Origin: Ramlibacter aquaticus
Lineage (GTDB): Bacteria; Pseudomonadota; Gammaproteobacteria; Burkholderiales; Burkholderiaceae_C
Reading direction: 5' to 3'
Assembly: GCF_015159745.1 (NCBI RefSeq)
Contig: NZ_JADDOJ010000026.1
Location: 1-47,579, forward strand
Length of the DNA stretch: 47,579 nucleotides
Within the stretch, counting starts at the first letter, position 1, and the number at the start of each line of letters is the position of its first letter. Under the pieces are notes generated by a model. That model saw nothing but the letters and a program-made list of their open reading frames with translations, was not told where the DNA came from and did no database searches. Below are positions 39,310 through 47,579 of the stretch, piece after piece. Position numbers and translations under genes: made by a program.

Positions 39310-40515
39310 TCAGTGCAGCCGGCCGGCCAGGGGGCCGGTGGCGAGCCCGTGCGAGGCCGCGTGCAGCCCCGCTGCGTCGGTGGCCGGCTGCACGCGCAGG
39401 CGCAGCCGCTGCAGCAGCTCGCGGGTGGCATCCGCGCTGCCGCCCGACGTCGCCAGCCGGACCGACCAGGCGCGCAGCGGCTGGGCGAAGCCCTTGGCCA
39501 CCAGGGGCTGCTGCTCCACCGCTTCGATCTCTTCGGCGACCAGGGCGTGGGTCTCGGCGGACAGCAGCACGCCACCGGCCGGCGCGGCCTGCTCCAGGCG
39601 GGCCGCCTTGTTCACCTCGGCGCCGATGATGGTGTAGTCCATGCGCAGGTCGCCGCCGAAGTTGCCGACGTCGCAGACCCCGGTGTGTATGCCCATGCGT
39701 ACGGCCAGCTCGCGGGCGACCCCGGCGGCGCGCCAGCGCTGGTGCAGGGGTTCCATGGCCTGCTGCATGGCGATGGCCATGCGCACGCACTGCAGCGCGT
39801 CCTCGCGCACGCCGCGGGTGTGCGGGTCGCCGAAGAACACCACCATGCCGTCGCCCACGAACTTGTCGATGGTGCCGCCGTGCGCGTAGGCGATGCGCGA
39901 CATCTCGCTGAAGTAGCTGTTGAGCACGAAGGTGACTTCTTCCGGCTCCCAGCTGGCCGTGGCGGCGGTGAAGTCCTTGATGTCGGAGAAGAAGATGCTG
40001 AGCCTGCGCCTGCGGGTGCGCACCTCGGCCGTGGCGCGGCCCTCGAACAGGGACTGGTAGAGCTGGGGCGACAGGTAGCGGCCCAGCTGCTGCGAGAGGT
40101 GCTGCAGCCGGCGCGAGGCGGCAGCGCGCTCGAGCTGCGAGCGCACGCGCGCCAGCAGGATGGGCGCGCTGATCGGCTTGGTGATGTAGTCGGCGGCGCC
40201 CAGGTCCAGGCCCAGCTCTTCCTGCTCGGGGCTGTCCAGTGCGGTGAGGAAGATGACCGGCAGGTCGGCGGTGCGCAGGTCCTGGCGCATCCGCCGCATC
40301 ACCGCATGCCCGTCCAGGCCGGGCATCAGGATGTCCAGCAGCACCAGGTCGGGCAGGGGCTCGGCGTCCAGGCAGGCGAGCGCATCCTCGCCGCTGGCCG
40401 CGACCTGCACCTCGCACAGGTCCTCCAGCAGCGACTGCATCAGGAAGCGGTTGTCCTCGCTGTCGTCGACCACCAGCACGCGGGGGCGGACGGGACTGGA
40501 TTCGCCGGTGTTCAT
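39310..40515 (-). CDS. Response regulator with class III adenylyl cyclase output domain
   Basis: A 401-aa protein: receiver (residues about 12-128) with phosphoacceptor D61 (LVLLDILMPGLDG) and K113, a linker helix, then a class III cyclase (about 170-355). The metal-binding aspartates are D178 (IFFSDIKDFT) and D222 (FVGDGMVVFFG); K218 and T295 (DYTIIGAEVN) are the adenine-selecting pair of the class IIIb type; N302 and R306 (VNKAARL) stabilise the transition state. The domain is complete, so it should make cAMP, with activity set by phosphorylation. GAGAGG precedes the ATG at 40515. Cotranscribed with the hybrid kinase, and divergent from a glutaminase with a cyclic-nucleotide-binding domain. 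Confidence 0.93.
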   Translation of the reverse strand: MNTGESSPVRPRVLVVDDSEDNRFLMQSLLEDLCEVQVAASGEDALACLDAEPLPDLVLLDILMPGLDGHAVMRRMRQDLRTADLPVIFLTALDSPEQEELGLDLGAADYITKPISAPILLARVRSQLERAAASRRLQHLSQQLGRYLSPQLYQSLFEGRATAEVRTRRRRLSIFFSDIKDFTAATASWEPEEVTFVLNSYFSEMSRIAYAHGGTIDKFVGDGMVVFFGDPHTRGVREDALQCVRMAIAMQQAMEPLHQRWRAAGVARELAVRMGIHTGVCDVGNFGGDLRMDYTIIGAEVNKAARLEQAAPAGGVLLSAETHALVAEEIEAVEQQPLVAKGFAQPLRAWSVRLATSGGSADATRELLQRLRLRVQPATDAAGLHAASHGLATGPLAGRLH

Positions 40516-40596
40516 GGATTGCCTCTCGGGTTGGTGCGCCTCGCCATGAAACCATTTCCCCGGGGACCCAGCCGTACGCCAAAAACACCTCAAGCC

Positions 40597-40611
40597 TAAG
40601 CAGATTGCTTA
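40597..40611. promoter_or_regulatory. 15-bp dyad TAAGCAGATTGCTTA in the cyclase/glutaminase divergent region
   Basis: TAAGCA and TGCTTA pair perfectly around GAT. It lies 12 bp ahead of the NtrC-like site and about 80 bp from the cyclase start. Candidate operator for an unidentified regulator. Confidence 0.4.
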
Positions 40612-40622
40612 CGCGGGCGCCG

Positions 40623-40639
40623 TGCACCACCCTGGTGCA
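40623..40639 (+). promoter_or_regulatory. NtrC-type enhancer site TGCACCACCCTGGTGCA
   Basis: A perfect match to the NtrC (GlnG) pattern TGCACC-N5-GGTGCA. Its centre is about 41 bp upstream of the predicted sigma-54 start point, closer than usual enhancers (about 100 bp or more), though close sites occur. Its place in front of a glutaminase gene and a sigma-54 element makes it credible. Confidence 0.75.
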
Positions 40640-40645
40640 GTTGTG

Positions 40646-40661
40646 TGGAACGCCTCTTGCT
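40646..40661 (+). promoter_or_regulatory. Sigma-54 (RpoN) promoter -24/-12 of the glutaminase gene
   Basis: TGGAAC-GCCTC-TTGCT matches the sigma-54 consensus TGGCAC-N5-TTGCW except for one base; the invariant GG (40647-40648) and GC (40659-40660) are the required 10 bases apart. Predicted start is about 40672, giving a 17-base leader with AAGGAG. Confidence 0.75.
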
Positions 40662-40688
40662 CATCCAAGGCATGAAGGAGAGCCGCGC

Positions 40689-42527
40689 ATGAGCACCGCC
40701 CCGGGGTCCCCACACCCGGCCTCGCCGGTCGAGGCCGTCCTGCATGCCCTGTTCGAGCGCCACCGTTCCACCCTGGAAGGTCAGGTCGCCGACTACATTC
40801 CCGAACTCTCCAACGCCGACCCCCGTGCCTTCGGCATCTGCATCGCCACCCGCGACGGCCATGTGTACGAGGTGGGCGACACGCGCCAGCCCTTCACCAT
40901 CCAGTCCATCAGCAAGGCCCTGGTCTATGGCCTGGCGCTGCAGGACCGGGGCGAGGAGGAGATCCTCAGGCGCATCGGCGTGGAGCCCTCGGGCGACGCG
41001 TTCAATGCGATCAGCCTGCGCCCTGGCAGCGGCGCGCCCTTCAACCCCATGATCAACGCCGGGGCGATCGCCGCCTGCGGCCTGCTCGACAAGGACGCCG
41101 CGGGCAGCCGCATCGCGCGCGTGCTGGAGTTCCTGTCCGGCTTCGCCGGCCGCGCACTGGACATCGACGAGGCGGTCTACCGCTCGGAAAGCGAGACCGG
41201 GCACCGCAACCGCGCGATCGGCTGGATGCTGCGCAATGTCGGCATCCTGGACGAGGACCCCACGGACACCCTGGAAACCTACTTCCGCCAGTGCGCGGTG
41301 CGGGTCACCTGCCGCGACCTCGCGCTCATGGCCGCCACGCTGGCCAACCACGGCCTGCATCCCGTCACCGGCCAGGTGGCGGTGCAGCCCGGGGCCGTGC
41401 GCAACATCCTCTCGGTGATGTCCACCTGCGGCATGTACGACGCCTCGGGCGAGTGGATCTACAGGGTGGGCCTGCCGGCCAAGAGCGGCGTGGGCGGCGG
41501 CGTGATGGCCGTGCTGCCGGGCCAGCTGGGCATCGGCGTGTTCTCGCCGCCGCTGGACGCGCAGGGCAACAGCGTGCGCGGCGTGCGGGTCTGCACCGAT
41601 CTGTCGCGCGAGCTGTCGCTGCACCTCTTCCAGGCCGGTGGCCCCCTGCCGGCGCTGCGGCTGGTGTACGACGCCAGCAAAGTGCATTCGCGCCGCCGCC
41701 GCAGCCCCTGGCAGCGCGAACTGCTGGCCCAGGAAGGCCACCGCATCCGGGTGATGGAGTTGCAGGGCGACCTGGTCTTCGGCAGCGTGGAGCCGGTGAT
41801 CCGCGCAGCGCACGAGCAGGCGTCCGGCCTGCGGGCCCTGGTGCTGGACCTGCGCAACGTGCTGGCCGCCGACGAGCCCAGCCTGCGGCTGCTGGCCCGC
41901 CTGCAGCAGGGCCTGGCGGCGGGCGGACTGTCGGTCAGCCTGTGCCATGCACGCGCGCTGGGGCCCCGGCTGGTGGCCCAGGGGCTGGCGCCCGGATCGC
42001 TCAAGCCCGACATCGACATGGCCCTGGAGGCGGCCGAGGAGCTGCTGCTGTCGCGCGATGCGCGCCAGGCGGGCGCGGGGGCCGCGGTCGCGCTGCGCGA
42101 GTGCGAACTGCTGGCGCCGCTGGCCCCGCAGGACCTGGCCTGGCTGGAGGCGCTCATGCCCGAGCAGGGGTTTGCCGCGGGAGAGCCGGTGGTCCGCGCC
42201 GGGGACCCGGGCGACGCGATGTTCTTCCTGCTCGAAGGCACGGTGGAGGTGCGCCTGTCCGGGCCGGGTCCGGGCCGCGGCCGCCGCGTCGACGTGTTCA
42301 CCGCCGGCATGAGCTTCGGCGAGATGGCCTTCATCGACGGTGCGCCGCGCTCGGCGGACGTGGTCGCCGTGCAGCCCACGCGCTGCCGCGTCCTGCCCCT
42401 GGCGGTGTTCGAGCGCCTGGACCGGGAGCGGCCCCAGCTCAAGATCCGCCTGTTGCAGCAGGTGACGCGCCAGCTGTCGACCAACCTGCGGCGCATCAAC
42501 GCGGAGGCCCAGGCCATGCGCGGCTGA
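40689..42527 (+). CDS. glsA: Glutaminase A fused to STAS and cyclic-nucleotide-binding domains
   Basis: A 612-aa three-domain enzyme. Residues about 15-318 are a serine-dependent glutaminase (L-glutamine to glutamate and ammonia): S73-x-x-K76 in IQSISKALVY, FNPMINAGAI, YRSESETGHRNRA and GLPAKSGVGGG. About 340-455 are STAS-like, lacking the usual phosphorylatable DSSG text. About 480-605 are a CRP-type cNMP domain whose binding cassette FGEMAFIDGAPRSADVVA keeps the ribose-contacting E545 and phosphate-contacting R554 and a following S555, as in cAMP-specific CRP. No DNA-binding domain. AAGGAG sets the start at 40689. Neighbouring adenylyl cyclase gene and NtrC/sigma-54 sites suggest control by both cAMP and nitrogen status. 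Glutaminase-STAS-CNB chains exist elsewhere but I know of no functional study. Confidence 0.93.
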   Translation: MSTAPGSPHPASPVEAVLHALFERHRSTLEGQVADYIPELSNADPRAFGICIATRDGHVYEVGDTRQPFTIQSISKALVYGLALQDRGEEEILRRIGVEPSGDAFNAISLRPGSGAPFNPMINAGAIAACGLLDKDAAGSRIARVLEFLSGFAGRALDIDEAVYRSESETGHRNRAIGWMLRNVGILDEDPTDTLETYFRQCAVRVTCRDLALMAATLANHGLHPVTGQVAVQPGAVRNILSVMSTCGMYDASGEWIYRVGLPAKSGVGGGVMAVLPGQLGIGVFSPPLDAQGNSVRGVRVCTDLSRELSLHLFQAGGPLPALRLVYDASKVHSRRRRSPWQRELLAQEGHRIRVMELQGDLVFGSVEPVIRAAHEQASGLRALVLDLRNVLAADEPSLRLLARLQQGLAAGGLSVSLCHARALGPRLVAQGLAPGSLKPDIDMALEAAEELLLSRDARQAGAGAAVALRECELLAPLAPQDLAWLEALMPEQGFAAGEPVVRAGDPGDAMFFLLEGTVEVRLSGPGPGRGRRVDVFTAGMSFGEMAFIDGAPRSADVVAVQPTRCRVLPLAVFERLDRERPQLKIRLLQQVTRQLSTNLRRINAEAQAMRG

Positions 42528-42545
42528 AACAGCTGCATACCTGGA

Positions 42546-42561
42546 CTGTATGGAATAACAG
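42546..42561 (+). promoter_or_regulatory. LexA (SOS) box CTGTATGGAATAACAG
   Basis: CTGT-N8-ACAG in an AT-rich setting (flanked by A and T as in ACTGT...ACAGTA), 12 bases before the radical SAM start and within its promoter region. Closely fits the gammaproteobacterial-type LexA consensus that betaproteobacteria share. Confidence 0.75.
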
Positions 42562-42573
42562 TATCATGCGGGC

Positions 42574-43659
42574 ATGGGTGAAGTTGCCATCCCGCTGCAG
42601 GCGCTCAAGGGCCGGGGCGCCGCCTCGCGCCTGGCGCACCGTTTCCAGGCCGAGGACCGCGGCGGTTTCGACGACGGCTGGGGCAGCCTGCCGGACCTGC
42701 TGGACGGCCAGCCCGCGCCGGCCACGCAGGTCACCTGGGAAGACGCGAAGTCCGTCATCGCGCGCAACGCCTCGCCCGACATCTACTTCGACCGCTCGCT
42801 CAACCCCTACCGGGGCTGCGAGCACGGTTGCATCTACTGCTACGCCCGGCCCACCCACAGCTACCTCAACCTCTCGCCGGGCCTGGATTTCGAAACCCGC
42901 CTGATCGCCAAGCGCAACGTCGCGCAGAAGCTGCGCGAGGAACTGTCGCGCCCGGGCTACCAGCCCTCGGTGATCGCCATCGGCAGCGCCACAGACTGCT
43001 ACCAGCCGGTGGAGCGCGAGCTGCGGCTCACCCGGGCCGTGCTGGAGGTCCTCAGCGAGGCGCGGCACCCCTTCGCGCTGGTCACCAAGTCCAGCGGCGT
43101 GGAGCGCGACCTGGACCTGATCGCCCCCATGGCCCGGGACGGCCTTGCGGCGGTCTACATCACCATCACCACGCTGGACGCCGACCTGTGCCGCAAGCTG
43201 GAGCCGCGCGCCGCGGCGCCGCACCGCCGCCTGCGCACCCTGCGCACCCTGGCCGAGGCCGGCGTGCCCTGCGGCATCAGCCTGGCGCCGCAGATACCCT
43301 TCCTCAACGAGGACATGGAGCAGGTGATGGAAGCCGCCTGGGAGGCCGGCGCGCGCAGCGCCTTCTACCATGTGCTTCGCCTGCCCTGGGAGGTGGCGCC
43401 GCTGTTCCGTGAATGGCTGGAGGTGCACTACCCGCAACGCGCGGCCCGCATCATGGCCCGGGTGCAGGAGATGCGGGGCGGCAAGGACTACGACGCCGAC
43501 TTCGCCACCCGCATGAAGGGCAGCGGGGTGTGGGCGCAACTGATCGGCCAGCGCTTCCAGAAGGCGGCGGCGCGGCTGGGCTACAACCGCGAGCGCAGGG
43601 TGCTGGACAGCACGCAGTTCCGGCCGCCCGGGGCGGCGGGGCAGGGCAGCCTGTTCTGA
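42574..43659 (+). CDS. PA0069-type radical SAM protein (SplB-like)
   Basis: A 361-aa radical SAM enzyme with the cluster-binding motif RGCEHGCIYCYARP (C82, C86, C89) preceded by the family's ARNASPDIYFDRSLNPY. The AdoMet-binding and barrel strands follow (SVIAIGSATDCYQPVERELRLTR; LVTKSSGVERDLDLI; AAVYITITTLD). The family is distantly related to spore photoproduct lyase SplB. The Pseudomonas aeruginosa member PA0069 is, as I recall, in its LexA regulon, and a LexA box precedes the gene here too, so a DNA-damage role is plausible but unproven. It starts 46 bases after the glutaminase stop but has its own promoter. Confidence 0.9.
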   Translation: MGEVAIPLQALKGRGAASRLAHRFQAEDRGGFDDGWGSLPDLLDGQPAPATQVTWEDAKSVIARNASPDIYFDRSLNPYRGCEHGCIYCYARPTHSYLNLSPGLDFETRLIAKRNVAQKLREELSRPGYQPSVIAIGSATDCYQPVERELRLTRAVLEVLSEARHPFALVTKSSGVERDLDLIAPMARDGLAAVYITITTLDADLCRKLEPRAAAPHRRLRTLRTLAEAGVPCGISLAPQIPFLNEDMEQVMEAAWEAGARSAFYHVLRLPWEVAPLFREWLEVHYPQRAARIMARVQEMRGGKDYDADFATRMKGSGVWAQLIGQRFQKAAARLGYNRERRVLDSTQFRPPGAAGQGSLF

Positions 43660-43735
43660 GGGCGATGGTCCTCGTCGCCAGGCATTCCTGTGCGCCAGGC
43701 CTCCAGCGGTGTGCGCACGACCCGCTGGCGCCGGT

Positions 43736-43763
43736 AAAGAAAAAGGGCCTGCATGGCAGGCCC
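43736..43763 (-). terminator. Rho-independent terminator of dnaJ
   Basis: On the minus strand GGGCCTGC (43763-43756) pairs with GCAGGCCC (43752-43745) around a 3-base loop and runs into UUUUUCUUU (43744-43736), 26 bases past the dnaJ stop. It ends the grpE-dnaK-dnaJ series. Confidence 0.88.
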
Positions 43764-43788
43764 CGTGTCGCAGGCATCGCCCGCAGCG

Positions 43789-44943
43789 TCAGGCGCTGAA
43801 GAAGCCCTTGAGCTTGTCGGCCCAGCTTTCCTCGCCCGGCGAGTGCTTGGCGCCGCCCTTCTTCAGCGATTCGTCCAGCTCGCGCAGCAGCTTGCGCTGG
43901 TGCTCGGTCAGCTTGACCGGCGTCTCCACCGCGATGTGGCAGTACAGGTCGCCCGGGTAGCTGGAGCGCACGCCCTTGATGCCCTTGCCGCGCAGGCGGA
44001 ACTGCTTGCCCGGCTGCGTGCCCTCGGGGATGTCGATGGCGGCTTTGCCGGCCAGCGTGGGCACCTCGATCTCGCCGCCCAGCGCCGCGCGGGTGATGCT
44101 GATGGGCACCACGCAGTGCAGGTCGTCGCCGTCGCGCTCGAAGATCTCGTGCTTCTTCAGCCGGATCTCGATGTACAGGTCGCCCGGGGGGCCGCCGTTG
44201 GTGCCGGGCTCGCCGTTGCCGGCACTGCGGATGCGCATGCCGTCGTCGATGCCGGCGGGGATCTTCACCTCCAGCGTCTTCTGCTTCTTGACGCGGCCCT
44301 GGCCGTGGCAGGTGGGGCAGGGCTCGGGGATGATCTTGCCGGAGCCGCGGCAGTGCGGGCAGGTCTGCTGCACGCTGAAGAAGCCCTGGCGCATCTGCAC
44401 CACGCCCTGGCCGTTGCAGGTGGTGCAGGTCTTGGCCTGGGTGCCGGGCTTGGCGCCCGAGCCGTGGCAGGTGTCGCAGCCTTCCCACGAGGGAATGCGG
44501 ATCTGCGCTTCCTTGCCGGTGGCGGCTTCCTCCAGCGTCACTTCCATGGCGTAGGAGAGGTCGCTGCCGCGGTAGACCTGGCGACCGCCGCCGCGCCCGC
44601 CGCGCGCGCCCCCGCCGCCCTGGCCGAAGATGTCGCCGAAGATGTCGCCGAAGGCCTCCGCGAAACCGCCGAAGCCCTCCGCGCCCGGGCCGCCCGCGCC
44701 CCGCATGTTGGGGTCCACGCCGGCGTGGCCGTACTGGTCGTAGGCCGAGCGCTTCTCGGCGTCCGAGAGCATCTCGTAGGCCTCCTTGGCCTCCTTGAAC
44801 TTCGCCTCGGCCGTCTTGTCACCCTCGTTGCGGTCGGGGTGGTACTTCATCGCCAGCTTGCGATAAGCCTTCTTGATCTCGTCCTCCGAGGCGTTCTTGG
44901 GCACCCCGAGGATTTCGTAATAGTCTCTTTTGCTGCCAGCCAT
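43789..44943 (-). CDS. dnaJ: Chaperone DnaJ (Hsp40)
   Basis: A 384-aa DnaJ that stimulates DnaK ATPase and delivers clients. J-domain with the HPD triplet ([10 protein letters not shown], about residue 34), Gly-rich linker (about 78-125, [13 protein letters not shown] and [13 protein letters not shown]), four zinc-finger repeats ([47 protein letters not shown]) and the C-terminal substrate domains. Complete. Lies 83 bp after dnaK; a strong hairpin sits in that gap. Confidence 0.97.
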   Translation of the reverse strand: MAGSKRDYYEILGVPKNASEDEIKKAYRKLAMKYHPDRNEGDKTAEAKFKEAKEAYEMLSDAEKRSAYDQYGHAGVDPNMRGAGGPGAEGFGGFAEAFGDIFGDIFGQGGGGARGGRGGGRQVYRGSDLSYAMEVTLEEAATGKEAQIRIPSWEGCDTCHGSGAKPGTQAKTCTTCNGQGVVQMRQGFFSVQQTCPHCRGSGKIIPEPCPTCHGQGRVKKQKTLEVKIPAGIDDGMRIRSAGNGEPGTNGGPPGDLYIEIRLKKHEIFERDGDDLHCVVPISITRAALGGEIEVPTLAGKAAIDIPEGTQPGKQFRLRGKGIKGVRSSYPGDLYCHIAVETPVKLTEHQRKLLRELDESLKKGGAKHSPGEESWADKLKGFFSA

Positions 44944-44967
44944 GTTCGTGTTCTTTCGAAGTGCGAA

Positions 44968-44999
44968 CGCCGCGCCAGCCGTGAGGGCTGTGCGCGGCG
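44968..44999 (-). other. Strong hairpin in the dnaK-dnaJ gap
   Basis: CGCCGCGC (44968-44975) pairs with GCGCGGCG (44992-44999), and CAGCC (44976-44980) with GGCTG (44986-44990), with one bulged T. This is a 13-pair stem with no U-tract. It may stabilise the dnaK message or lower dnaJ relative to dnaK. Confidence 0.6.
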
Positions 45000-45026
45000 C
45001 GTCGCCGGGTGTTCAGCCCGCGGGCA

Positions 45027-46976
<1,950 letters not shown>

Positions 46977-47017
46977 GATTTCTCCTTGCTCTCTGGGGCT
47001 TGCGCCCGATTCAGTCT

Positions 47018-47056
47018 TGATGGGGGTTAGCTGTGGATAAGTTGTGGGGTTTCAAG
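47018..47056 (-). promoter_or_regulatory. Sigma-32-like elements upstream of dnaK
   Basis: On the minus strand CTTGAAA (47056-47050) matches the heat-shock -35 and CCCCATCA (47025-47018) the -10, but they are 24 bases apart instead of the usual 13-17. The sequence between contains TTATCCACA, a perfect DnaA box (47032-47040). A stem-less, oddly spaced or non-functional promoter is possible; the main heat-shock promoter may lie upstream of grpE. Confidence 0.35.
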
Positions 47057-47069
47057 CCGGGGGCTGCAC

Positions 47070-47579
47070 TCACTTGGGCGCGGACACCGTCACCAGCGCA
47101 GGGCGCAGCACGCGCTCGGCGATCAGGTAACCCTTCTGCAGCACGGCGACCACGGTGTTGGCTTCCTGTGTGGAACCGGGGGGCATCGGCACCACCGAGA
47201 TGGCCTGGTGCTGGTGCGGATCGAACCTGGCGCCGGCCGCGGGCGCGATCTCGACCACCTTGTTGCGTTCCAGGGCGCTCTTGAGCTGGCGCAGGGTCGC
47301 CTCGGCGCCCTCTCGGATCTGCTCGATGGTGGCCGCCTGGATGGCCAGGCCGGCTTCCAGGCTGTCCAGCACCGGCAGCAGGGACTCGGCGAAGCTCTCC
47401 ACGGCGAACTTGCGCGCCTTGGCGATCTCGTCCTCGGCGCGGCGGCGCGTGTTCTGCATGTCGGCCTGGGCGCGCAGGTACTGCTCGCCCAGTTCGGCGT
47501 TCTTCGCCTGCAGCACCGCGATCTCGGCCTGCGCGACGGTCAGGGCGTCTTCGCCGGCCAGGGCGGCGGGGGCCGGGGC
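47070..47579 (-). CDS. grpE: Nucleotide exchange factor GrpE, N-terminus missing
   Basis: The last ~169 residues of GrpE, running off the right edge; the frame stays open to the edge with no start in the window. Coiled-coil region [43 protein letters not shown], then the core [17 protein letters not shown] and the C-terminal beta domain ([48 protein letters not shown]), complete. Releases ADP from DnaK. 93 bases separate its stop from the dnaK start. Confidence 0.95.
   Translation of the reverse strand, partial: APAPAALAGEDALTVAQAEIAVLQAKNAELGEQYLRAQADMQNTRRRAEDEIAKARKFAVESFAESLLPVLDSLEAGLAIQAATIEQIREGAEATLRQLKSALERNKVVEIAPAAGARFDPHQHQAISVVPMPPGSTQEANTVVAVLQKGYLIAERVLRPALVTVSAPK

Overview
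The window is a GC-rich (roughly 70%) chromosomal segment. Gene content and protein sequence style point to a betaproteobacterium of the order Burkholderiales, most likely Comamonadaceae (Variovorax/Ramlibacter/Hydrogenophaga-like). This is inferred from family resemblance; no search was run. There is no phage, plasmid, transposase, CRISPR array, tRNA or rRNA. I support 34 protein genes, two of them cut by the window edges.

Layout. 1-4460: branched-chain 2-oxoacid dehydrogenase genes (E2 partial, E1 beta, E1 alpha; minus strand) divergent from an acyl-CoA-ligase-like enzyme. 4461-5343: the only long gene-free stretch, a mosaic of inverted and direct intergenic repeats. 5344-5796: a RidA-family gene. 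5879-18744: a dispersed peptide-ligase/transglutaminase locus, with a transglutaminase, a circularly permuted ATP-grasp fused to alpha-E, a small Lys/Glu-rich lipoprotein, a giant transglutaminase-DUF2126 (putative amidoligase), then the competence channel gene comEC, then a second ATP-grasp and a second alpha-E as separate genes. 18818-23875: lytic transglycosylase MltB, a TgpA-type membrane transglutaminase, DUF58 and MoxR. 23944-27005: HDAC-family deacetylase, an enoyl-CoA-hydratase-like protein lacking both catalytic glutamates, and an MscS-type channel. 26975-31794: a Liv-type ABC transporter with a LivM-LivG fusion and an intrinsic terminator after the binding-protein gene. 32067-36636: etfB, etfA, a long acyl-CoA dehydrogenase and a nitronate-monooxygenase-like flavoprotein, behind a promoter region with three different dyads. 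36749-42527: a hybrid histidine kinase with Hpt, a response regulator fused to a class III adenylyl cyclase, and a divergent glutaminase fused to STAS and cyclic-nucleotide-binding domains. 42574-43659: an SOS-box-preceded radical SAM gene. 43789-47579: dnaJ, dnaK and grpE.

Most interesting. (1) The kinase / REC-cyclase / glutaminase-STAS-CNB group looks like a complete local circuit. The kinase can phosphorylate the cyclase's receiver, the cyclase makes cAMP, and the glutaminase carries an intact cAMP pocket. The glutaminase gene also has a perfect NtrC-type dyad and a sigma-54 -24/-12 element in its promoter, so nitrogen status would set its amount and cAMP its activity or location. (2) The amidoligase/transglutaminase locus carries both a fused and a split version of the ATP-grasp/alpha-E pair, two soluble transglutaminases, a DUF2126 amidoligase and a lipoprotein that could be its substrate; the chemistry of these families is predicted but, to my knowledge, not established. 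(3) The etf promoter region combines a perfect TATAAT, two TetR-style palindromes and a LiuR/MerR-like dyad.
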